Below, piece after piece: positions 57,550-64,000 of a stretch of DNA of 64,000 nucleotides; positions within the stretch are counted from its first letter, which is position 1; each line of letters starts with the position of its first letter. Under the pieces are notes generated by a model that saw only the letters and a list, made by a program, of their open reading frames with translations, ran no database searches and was not told the DNA's origin. The position numbers were made by a program, and so were the translations under genes. Origin of the DNA: Streptomyces sp. NBC_00536 (GTDB taxonomy: Bacteria > Actinomycetota > Actinomycetes > Streptomycetales > Streptomycetaceae); the NCBI RefSeq assembly GCF_036346295.1, contig NZ_CP107819.1, forward strand, positions 6,510,001 to 6,574,000, written 5' to 3'.

Positions 57550-57605
57550 ACGGATCGCACCCTCGGCCGGGGGCCCGCCCGGGGCCGGCCGGGGGTGCGA
57601 TCCGT
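57550..57605 (+). terminator. Terminator after pnkp
   Basis: ACGGATCGCACCC (57550-57562) pairs with GGGTGCGATCCGT (57593-57605), with a further GC-rich inner hairpin. Confidence 0.8.
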
Positions 57606-57734
57606 GTGAACCGCGCGCCCCCGGTTAGGTCGTATGGGGGAACTTTGCCGTGGAACTCCCTGGAAACACCGGGCGGGATCGTTCTTCCAGGGCAGCGGAA
57701 TCATCCGCGACCCTGGAAGGACGGAACGTCAGAT

Positions 57735-58238
57735 ATGAAGATGACCGCGCGCGGAAGCCTTGCGGCGCTCATGACCTGTATGGCCGCGGCGGGTGCGGCG
57801 AGCCCGGCCCTGGCGAGCACGGTGCCGGTGGGGGTACCGCTGGAGGCCGTGGAGACCTCGCTCGGCGTGGACACCCCGCGGGTGGCCACCGGGGTGCCCG
57901 TCCCGGTCGTCGGTGCGCCCGAGGTGCCCGTGCACCACTCCGGGGACCTGCTCCCCACCCCGCTCGTGCCGGTCATCCCGATCGGCACCGAGCTGGGCCA
58001 CACCGGGATCACCTCCCCGGTGCCGAACCTGCTGGGCCGGAAGGAGACGGACGGTGAGGGTTCCCTGGACGCGCCCGCCACGACCCTGCTCGCCCGGGGC
58101 GCCGGGGTGATCGTCGGAGCGCCGATCACGATGCCCGACGGCCACAACTTCGGGCTGCCGAACGTGGTCGCCCCCAAGCTGGGAGTGATCGCCCCGGAAC
58201 TGAAGGGTGCCCCTTCGGCCCTGCTCGGCCTGCGCTGA
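57735..58238 (+). CDS. Small secreted protein of unknown function
   Basis: A 167-residue protein with a Sec signal peptide ([26 protein letters not shown], cleavage near residue 28). The mature part is Val/Pro-rich and low in charge, with repeated PVPVV-like strands, and has no catalytic motif. A GAAGGACGG ribosome-binding site lies upstream. Monocistronic between a terminator and arcA. No family recognised. Confidence 0.7.
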   Translation: MKMTARGSLAALMTCMAAAGAASPALASTVPVGVPLEAVETSLGVDTPRVATGVPVPVVGAPEVPVHHSGDLLPTPLVPVIPIGTELGHTGITSPVPNLLGRKETDGEGSLDAPATTLLARGAGVIVGAPITMPDGHNFGLPNVVAPKLGVIAPELKGAPSALLGLR

Positions 58239-58284
58239 GTCAACGGCACGTCAAAACGCCGCCCGGTCTGCGAACGTGTACGCC

Positions 58285-59511
58285 ATGGGATTCCATGTCG
58301 ACTCCGAGACCGGGCGGCTGCGCCGCGTCATCCTCCACCGGCCCGATCTGGAGCTGAAGCGGCTGACGCCGAGCAACAAGGACCAGTTGCTCTTCGACGA
58401 CGTGCTGTGGGTGCGCAGGGCCCGGCAGGAACACGACGGTTTCGCCGACGTGCTGCGCGACCGGGGCGTCGAGGTGCACCTCTTCGGTGATCTGCTGGGC
58501 GAGTCCATGGACATCCCGGAGGCGCGCCGCCTCGTACTGGACCGGGTCTTCGACGAGAAGGAGTACGGTCCCCTCGCCACCGACCACTTGCGGGCCGCCT
58601 TCGACGGGCTGACCTCCGCCGAGCTGGCCGAGGCGCTGGTCGGCGGGATGACCAAGCGGGAGTTCCTGGAGCGGCACACCGAGCCCGTGTCGGTCCGCTT
58701 CCACGCGATGGAACTGGACGACTTCCTGCTGGGGCCGCTGCCGAACCACCTGTTCACCCGCGACACTTCGGCCTGGATCTACGACGGCGTGTCCATCAAC
58801 GCGATGCGCTGGCCCGCCCGGCAGCGCGAGACCGTGCACTTCGAGGCGATCTACAAGCACCACCCCCTCTTCACGGCCTCCGGCGCCTTCCACTACTGGA
58901 CCCAGGGCCAGGCCGACTACCCCTCGACCATCGAGGGCGGGGACGTCCTGGTCATCGGCAACGGCGCGGTGCTGATCGGGATGAGCGAACGCACCACCCC
59001 GCAGGCGGTGGAGATGCTGGCGCGCGGACTGTTCGCCGCCGGTTCCGCGACGTCCATCGTGGCCCTGGACATGCCCAAGCGGCGGGCGTTCATGCACCTG
59101 GACACGGTGATGACGATGGTCGACGGGGACACCTTCACCCAGTACGCCGGTCTCGGCATGCTGCGCTCCTACACGATCGAGCCGGGCGACGGCGCCCAGG
59201 AACTCAAGGTCACCGACCACCCGCCGGAGCACATGCACCGGGCCATAGCGGCGGCGCTGGGCCTGGACTCGATCCGGGTGCTGACCGCGACCCAGGACGT
59301 GCATTCCGCGGAGCGGGAGCAGTGGGACGACGGCTGCAACGTGCTGGCGGTGGAGCCGGGGGTGGTGGTCGCCTACGAGCGGAACGTCACCACCAACACC
59401 CACCTGCGCAAGGAGGGCATCGAGGTGATCGAGATCCCGGGCAGCGAACTGGGCCGCGGCCGGGGCGGGCCGCGCTGCATGAGCTGTCCCGTCGAACGCG
59501 ACGCCGTCTGA
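58285..59511 (+). CDS. arcA: Arginine deiminase
   Basis: A 408-residue guanidine-modifying enzyme. The catalytic Cys is in RCMSCP near the C-terminus, His in [10 protein letters not shown], and the Asp/Glu pair in TRDTSAWI and TIEGGD. It hydrolyses arginine to citrulline and ammonia. ATG 58285 gives the family length. An ornithine carbamoyltransferase gene follows; carbamate kinase and the antiporter of a full ADI operon are not in the window. Confidence 0.93.
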   Translation: MGFHVDSETGRLRRVILHRPDLELKRLTPSNKDQLLFDDVLWVRRARQEHDGFADVLRDRGVEVHLFGDLLGESMDIPEARRLVLDRVFDEKEYGPLATDHLRAAFDGLTSAELAEALVGGMTKREFLERHTEPVSVRFHAMELDDFLLGPLPNHLFTRDTSAWIYDGVSINAMRWPARQRETVHFEAIYKHHPLFTASGAFHYWTQGQADYPSTIEGGDVLVIGNGAVLIGMSERTTPQAVEMLARGLFAAGSATSIVALDMPKRRAFMHLDTVMTMVDGDTFTQYAGLGMLRSYTIEPGDGAQELKVTDHPPEHMHRAIAAALGLDSIRVLTATQDVHSAEREQWDDGCNVLAVEPGVVVAYERNVTTNTHLRKEGIEVIEIPGSELGRGRGGPRCMSCPVERDAV

Positions 59512-59550
59512 GGCCGGGGGATCTCCGGGCAGGTCAGCCCATGTGGGGGG

Positions 59551-59566
59551 CTGTATATCAATGCAG
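59551..59566. promoter_or_regulatory. Candidate ARG box
   Basis: CTGTAT, 4 nt, ATGCAG: a 16-bp imperfect palindrome resembling ArgR operators, adjoining a TATAGA-like -10 (59574-59579) upstream of the carbamoyltransferase gene. Confidence 0.45.
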
Positions 59567-59619
59567 AGGATCGTATAGACTTCCAGTATCCCCTGTCAGC
59601 GCGACTCTGGAGCGTCCCC

Positions 59620-60627
59620 ATGGCCACCGACCTCGTCGGCCGCAGTTTCCTCAAGGAGCTCGACTTCACCGCCGCCGAGTTCCGCGGCCTGATCGAGCTG
59701 GCCGCCGAGCTCAAGGCCGCCAAGCGGGCGGGCGCCGAGGAGCGCCGGCTCCAGGGCCGCAACATCGCGCTGATCTTCGAGAAGACCTCCACCCGCACCC
59801 GCTGCGCGTTCGAGGTGGCCGCCGCCGACCAGGGCGCCCACACCACCTACCTCGACCCCTCCGGTTCGCAGATGGGCCACAAGGAGTCGGTCAAGGACAC
59901 CGCGCGGGTGCTGGGCCGGATGTTCGACGGCATCGAGTACCGGGGCGACAGTCAGGCCGCGGTCGAGGAGCTGGCCGCGCACGCGGGCGTCCCGGTCTTC
60001 AACGGCCTCACCGACGACTGGCACCCCACCCAGATGCTCGCCGACGTCCTCACGATGACCGAGCACTGCCCGGGCCGTCCGCTGGAGCGGATCGCCTTCG
60101 CCTACCTCGGCGACGCCCGCTTCAACATGGGCAATTCCTACCTGGTCACCGGCGCCCTGCTGGGCATGGACGTACGGATCGTGGCGCCCCGGGCGTACTG
60201 GCCCGCCGAGCCGGTGGTGGCCGCGGCGCGCGAACTCGCGGCCGCGAGCGGCGCCCGGATCACCCTCACCGAGGAGATCTCCGAGGGCGTGGCGCAGGCC
60301 GACTTCGTCATCACCGACATCTGGGTCTCCATGGGGGAGCCCAAGGAGGTCTGGGACGAGCGGATCGCGGCGCTGTCGCCGTACGCCGTCACCATGGACG
60401 TCCTGCGCGCCACCGGCAACCCGGACGTCAGGTTCATGCACTGCCTGCCCGCCTTCCATGACCTCGGCACCAAGGTCGGCCGCGAGATCCACGAGCGGCA
60501 CGGCCTGGAGTCGCTGGAGGTGACGGACGAGGTGTTCGAGTCCGCGCACTCCATCGTCTTCGACGAGGCGGAGAACCGGCTGCACACGATCAAGGCGGTC
60601 CTGGTCGCGACCCTCGCGAAGCCGTAA
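59620..60627 (+). CDS. argF: Ornithine carbamoyltransferase
   Basis: A 335-residue transcarbamylase with the carbamoyl-phosphate motif STRTR, the HPTQ segment ([11 protein letters not shown]) and the ornithine-binding HCLPAF. It either makes citrulline from ornithine (anabolic) or phosphorolyses citrulline after arcA (catabolic ArcB). The arcA neighbour favours the latter; the possible ARG box leaves both open. The last codons and stop are duplicated in a 22-bp tandem repeat. Confidence 0.93.
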   Translation: MATDLVGRSFLKELDFTAAEFRGLIELAAELKAAKRAGAEERRLQGRNIALIFEKTSTRTRCAFEVAAADQGAHTTYLDPSGSQMGHKESVKDTARVLGRMFDGIEYRGDSQAAVEELAAHAGVPVFNGLTDDWHPTQMLADVLTMTEHCPGRPLERIAFAYLGDARFNMGNSYLVTGALLGMDVRIVAPRAYWPAEPVVAAARELAAASGARITLTEEISEGVAQADFVITDIWVSMGEPKEVWDERIAALSPYAVTMDVLRATGNPDVRFMHCLPAFHDLGTKVGREIHERHGLESLEVTDEVFESAHSIVFDEAENRLHTIKAVLVATLAKP

Positions 60628-60649
60628 CGCGACCCTCGCGAAGCCGTAA
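60606..60649 (+). repeat. 22-bp perfect tandem duplication over the argF stop
   Basis: The unit from CGCGACCCTC to GCCGTAA occurs at 60606-60627 and again at 60628-60649. The first copy contains the last codons and TAA stop of the gene. The second lies just after it and looks like a recent slippage event. Confidence 0.9.
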
Positions 60650-60669
60650 GGGAAGGGCCCCCTACGCGG

Positions 60670-61083
60670 TCAGCACGCGGCGGCGGGCGGCCGCGCGGGC
60701 AGGGTGAACCAGACGGCCTTGCCGTGCGCGGTGGGCCGGTGGCCGCAGGCGGAGCTGAGGGCGCGGATCAGCAGCAGACCGCGGCCGTGCTCCTGCCAGG
60801 GGTCCGGCGGCTGCGGGCCGAGGCCGGCGGGGAGCCGCGGGTCGCCGTCGTGCACCTCGACCTGGCAGCCGTTGGCCAGCAGTTCCACGACGAGTTCGAT
60901 CGGCGATGCGCCGCTCGTGTGCTCGACGGCGTTGGCGACCAGCTCCGCCGTGAGCAGTTCGGCGGTGTCGCTGTCCGCGGGCGCGTCGATCTCGGCGAGC
61001 GCGGTACGGACCAGGGCGCGGGCGATCGGCACGGCCGCGGTCGTGTGCGGGAGGGCGATCCGCCACGCGCAGGTGTCGGGCAT
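60670..61083 (-). CDS. RsbW-like ATP-binding protein (HATPase)
   Basis: A 137-residue GHKL-type ATPase domain without a receiver or histidine. The N-box is ELVANAVEH, G1 is VEVHDGDPRLP, and G2 is HGRGLLLIRAL. Streptomyces have dozens of these as putative anti-sigma or regulatory kinases. ATG 61083 is the likely start; 61116 is possible. Confidence 0.85.
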   Translation of the reverse strand: MPDTCAWRIALPHTTAAVPIARALVRTALAEIDAPADSDTAELLTAELVANAVEHTSGASPIELVVELLANGCQVEVHDGDPRLPAGLGPQPPDPWQEHGRGLLLIRALSSACGHRPTAHGKAVWFTLPARPPAAAC

Positions 61084-61315
61084 GGGCGTCCGTCCGTTCC
61101 GTCGAGGGGCTGGCATGGGGGTCTGGCACGCGAGTGAGGGGAAAGGTCCTGCTTTCAACGATACGAAGTGGCGATCCGGTGGCGTAGGGCACCCCGCCGT
61201 CGGCGCGGGGGACCACCGCTCCTTCCGGACGGGACCTTCGGCGCCGTAGGTGCTGTTGCGTTTGTGCTGTTGCGTTTCCCTGACGACAGTCACGATCCGG
61301 TGATACGGTCACCGT

Positions 61316-62143
61316 GTGAGCCCCTTCACCGGTTCCGCAGCCCCCACCGAACGGTGGCGCCACCTCCGGCTGACCCGCCAGGACGGCGTGGCCACCGTGA
61401 CCCTCGACCGCCCCGAGAAGCTGAACGCGCTCACCTTCGGCGCCTACGCCGACCTGCGCGACCTGCTCGCCGAACTCTCCCGCGAGCGGTCCGTACGGGC
61501 CCTCGTGCTCGGCGGCGAAGGCCGCGGCTTCTGCTCCGGCGGTGACGTCGACGAGATCATCGGTGCCACCCTCGCGATGGACACCGCGCAGCTCCTGGAC
61601 TTCAACCGGATGACGGGACAGGTCGTCCGGGCCATCCGTGAATGCCCCTTCCCCGTCATCGCCGCCGTACACGGGGTGGCGGCCGGAGCCGGGGCCGTCC
61701 TCGCCCTCGCCGCCGACTTCCGGATCGCCGACCCCACCGCCCGCTTCGCCTTCCTCTTCACCCGCGTCGGCCTCTCCGGCGGCGACATGGGCGCCGCCTA
61801 CCTGCTGCCCCGCGTCGTCGGCCTCGGCCACGCCACCCGGCTCCTCATGCTCGGCGAAACCGTCCGGGCCGCCGAAGCCGAACGCATCGGCCTGCTCAGC
61901 GAACTGACCGAAGAGGGCAAGGCCGGCCAGCGGGCCGCCGAACTCGCCGAACGCCTCGCCTCCGGCCCCGCCCTCGCCCACGCCCAGACCAAGGCCCTGC
62001 TCACCGCCGAACTCGACATGCCGCTCGCGGCCTCCGTCGAACTCGACGCGAACACCCAGGCCCTGCTGATGAACGGCGAGGACTACGCCGAATTCCATGC
62101 CGCCTTCACCGCGAAGCGGCCACCCCAGTGGAGGGGAAGGTAG
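61316..62143 (+). CDS. Enoyl-CoA hydratase/isomerase family protein
   Basis: A 275-residue crotonase with the oxyanion-hole segments FCSGGDVDE and AVHGVAAGAGAVLALAADFRIAD. A GTG start at 61316 has no ribosome-binding site and may be leaderless. It lies 4 bp ahead of a monooxygenase-OYE fusion gene of CoA-thioester aromatic catabolism, so it probably acts on an aryl- or ring-opened CoA intermediate of that route. Confidence 0.88.
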   Translation: MSPFTGSAAPTERWRHLRLTRQDGVATVTLDRPEKLNALTFGAYADLRDLLAELSRERSVRALVLGGEGRGFCSGGDVDEIIGATLAMDTAQLLDFNRMTGQVVRAIRECPFPVIAAVHGVAAGAGAVLALAADFRIADPTARFAFLFTRVGLSGGDMGAAYLLPRVVGLGHATRLLMLGETVRAAEAERIGLLSELTEEGKAGQRAAELAERLASGPALAHAQTKALLTAELDMPLAASVELDANTQALLMNGEDYAEFHAAFTAKRPPQWRGR

Positions 62144-62147
62144 CGCC

Positions 62148-64000
62148 ATGAAGGTCGCTGTCGTGGGCGGGGGACCGGGGGGACTGTACGCCGCCGCTCT
62201 GCTGGCCCGGCAGGGACACCGGGTCGAGGTGTGGGAGGCCAATGCCGCCGACGACACCTTCGGCTTCGGCGTGGTGCTCTCCGACGAGACCCTCGGCGGC
62301 ATCGAACGCGCCGACACCGAGGTCTACGCCGCCCTGTCCGCCGAATTCGTCCGCTGGGACGACATCGACGTCGTCCACCGCGGCCGGATCCTCACCTCCG
62401 GCGGCCACGGCTTCGCCGCCCTCGGCCGCCGCAGGCTCCTGGAGATCCTGCACGCGCGCTGCGCGGCCCTCGGCGTCCGGCTCCGCTTCCGGACCCGGCT
62501 GCCCGCGGCCCAGGCGCTCGGAGCGACGTACGACCTGGTCATCGCCGCCGACGGCGTGCACAGCGCCACCCGCGAGGCGGGCGCCGACACCTTCCGCCCG
62601 CGGCTGGACACCGGCCGCAGCCGGTACATCTGGCTGGCCGCCGACTTCGCCTTCGACGCCTTCCGCTTCGAGATCGCCGAAACCGAGCACGGGGTCATGC
62701 AGCTGCACGGCTACCCCTACTGCGCCGACTCCTCCACCGTCATCGTCGAAATGCGCGAGGAGGTCTGGCGGGCCGCCGGACTCGACCTCTGCGACGAGGC
62801 CGAATCGGCCTCCCGCTGCGCCAAGACCTTCAGCGAGGCGCTGCGCGGGCGCTCCCTGCGCGGCAACCGCTCCACCTGGACCGCCTTCCGTACGGTCGTC
62901 AACGAGCGGTGGTCGCAGGGCAACGTGACCCTCCTCGGGGACGCCGCGCACACCGCCCACTTCTCCATCGGCTCCGGCACCAAACTCGCCGTCGAGGACG
63001 CCCTCGCGCTCGCCGAGGCCGTCCGCGAACTGCCCGGCCCCGACGGCGTACCGGCCGCACTCGCCGCCTACGAAGCCGCCCGCCGCCCGGCCGTGGCCAG
63101 CACCCAGCGCGCCGCGGCGGCCAGCATGCGCTGGTTCGAGGACATCGCCGGATACGTCGACCAGCCGCCCCGGCAGTTCGCCTTCAACCTGCTCACCCGC
63201 AGCCGCCGGGTCACCCACGGCAATCTGCGGCTGCGCGACGAGCGCTTCACCCGCGCCGTCGAGCAGGACTTCGGCTGCCCGGACCCGGCGACCCCGCCCA
63301 TGTTCACCCCGTACCGGCTGCGCGGCCTGACCCTGCGCAACCGCGTGGTCGTCTCCCCGATGGACATCTACAGCGCCGAGGACGGCGTACCGGGCGACCT
63401 CCACCTCGTCCACCTCGGCGCGCGGGCCCTCGGCGGCGCGGGCCTGGTGATGACCGAGATGGTGTGCGTCAGCGCCGACGGCAGGATCACCCCCGGCTGC
63501 ACCGGCCTGTACACCGGCGAACAGGCAGCGGCCTGGACCCGGATCGCCGACTTCGTGCACACCTCCGCACCCGGCACCGCGCTCGGCGTCCAGCTCGGCC
63601 ACGCGGGCCGCAAGGGATCCACCCGCCGCATGTGGGAAGGCATGGACCAGCCGCTCGACTCCGGGAACTGGCCGCTCGTCGCCGCCTCCCCGCTCCCGTA
63701 CCGGCCCGGCGTCTCACAGGTCCCGCACGAACTGAGCGCCGCCGAACTGGCCGGTATCCGCGGCCTGTTCACGGACGCCGCCGTCCGCGCGGCCGACTGC
63801 GGCTTCGATCTCCTCGAACTGCACTGCGCCCACGGCTACTTGCTCTCCGGGTTCCTCTCGCCGCTGACCAACCACCGCACCGACGCCTACGGCGGCTCGC
63901 CCGCCGCCCGCATGCGCTTCCCGCTGGAGGTCTTCGACGCGGTCCGCGAAGTCTGGCCCGCCGACCGCCCGATGACCGTGCGGATCTCCGCCACCGACTG
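62148..64000 (+). CDS. FAD monooxygenase-OYE fusion, salicylyl/anthraniloyl-CoA type (partial)
   Basis: A frame from ATG 62148 that runs open past the window end (617 codons visible). Residues 1-375 are a class A FAD monooxygenase ([18 protein letters not shown], later [24 protein letters not shown]). From about 383 an old-yellow-enzyme domain starts ([27 protein letters not shown]). This is the architecture of salicylyl-CoA 5-hydroxylase and 2-aminobenzoyl-CoA monooxygenase/reductase. It hydroxylates and may reduce an aromatic CoA ester. The C-terminal OYE end is outside the window. Confidence 0.87.
   Translation, partial: MKVAVVGGGPGGLYAAALLARQGHRVEVWEANAADDTFGFGVVLSDETLGGIERADTEVYAALSAEFVRWDDIDVVHRGRILTSGGHGFAALGRRRLLEILHARCAALGVRLRFRTRLPAAQALGATYDLVIAADGVHSATREAGADTFRPRLDTGRSRYIWLAADFAFDAFRFEIAETEHGVMQLHGYPYCADSSTVIVEMREEVWRAAGLDLCDEAESASRCAKTFSEALRGRSLRGNRSTWTAFRTVVNERWSQGNVTLLGDAAHTAHFSIGSGTKLAVEDALALAEAVRELPGPDGVPAALAAYEAARRPAVASTQRAAAASMRWFEDIAGYVDQPPRQFAFNLLTRSRRVTHGNLRLRDERFTRAVEQDFGCPDPATPPMFTPYRLRGLTLRNRVVVSPMDIYSAEDGVPGDLHLVHLGARALGGAGLVMTEMVCVSADGRITPGCTGLYTGEQAAAWTRIADFVHTSAPGTALGVQLGHAGRKGSTRRMWEGMDQPLDSGNWPLVAASPLPYRPGVSQVPHELSAAELAGIRGLFTDAAVRAADCGFDLLELHCAHGYLLSGFLSPLTNHRTDAYGGSPAARMRFPLEVFDAVREVWPADRPMTVRISATD

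Overview
The window is chromosomal DNA of a high-GC actinomycete, almost certainly a Streptomyces. The evidence is very high G+C at third codon positions, frequent GTG starts, ATGA/GTGA gene overlaps, a StrR-type regulator, a TipA-like regulator, a DmdR/IdeR-type iron box, a SepF paralogue and a phiBT1/phiC31-like serine integrase.

Region 1 (about 0.2-17.8 kb, probably with the regulator at 22.9-24.1 kb) is a compact specialised-metabolite locus. It encodes two complete routes to non-protein amino acids. Prephenate dehydrogenase, a 4-hydroxymandelate synthase-like dioxygenase, and a single polypeptide joining hydroxymandelate oxidase to an Hpg aminotransferase give 4-hydroxyphenylglycine (Hpg) or a close relative. 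SbnA- and SbnB-like enzymes give L-2,3-diaminopropionate (Dap). Alongside are a CmlA-type diiron beta-hydroxylase, a free-standing NRPS adenylation protein that ends before motif A10, two MbtH proteins, an alpha/beta hydrolase, an ABC exporter, an orphan ABC ATPase, a YbaK-type deacylase and a PLP dehydratase. No carrier, condensation or thioesterase domain is present, so either the assembly line lies elsewhere or the product is small. Palindromes of the form GTTCAACTG-N11-CAGTTGAAC, the StrR-family operator architecture, lie upstream of cmlA, upstream of both mbtH genes, and inside the strR-like gene itself.

Region 2 (18-32.7 kb) is mostly ordinary chromosome: a DUF1023 hydrolase, a membrane acyltransferase, an FkbM methyltransferase, a PimB-like mannosyltransferase, a cold-shock-domain protein, the StrR-like regulator, an isolated tsaD-like gene, a divergent Lrp/asparaginase pair, and the meaB-mutB-mutA methylmalonyl-CoA mutase operon.

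Region 3 (32.7-45.5 kb) has a 1-kb gene-free block of Streptomyces intergenic repeats. It is followed by an organosulfur scavenging operon (TauD-like dioxygenase, FMN reductase, ABC importer, flavin monooxygenase) headed by a small Cys-rich, apparently leaderless leader peptide. Then come a quinone reductase, a DUF2470 protein with an iron box, a TetR regulator, a sepF paralogue, an AAA-type ATPase overlapping a MazG-like gene, and two small hypothetical genes.

Region 4 (45.7-52.5 kb) is a decayed integrative element. A large serine integrase sits next to one end, and the element splits an LLM/F420-type oxidoreductase gene whose two remnants flank it. Inside are an IS3-family and an IS5-family element, a TipA-like MerR regulator without the thiopeptide-binding cysteine, small hypothetical genes and a probable HNH-endonuclease remnant.

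Region 5 (52.5-64 kb) carries mmuM, the Hen1-Pnkp RNA repair pair, a secreted protein, arcA and an ornithine carbamoyltransferase gene, an RsbW-like ATPase, an enoyl-CoA hydratase, and the first two thirds of a monooxygenase-OYE fusion cut by the window end.
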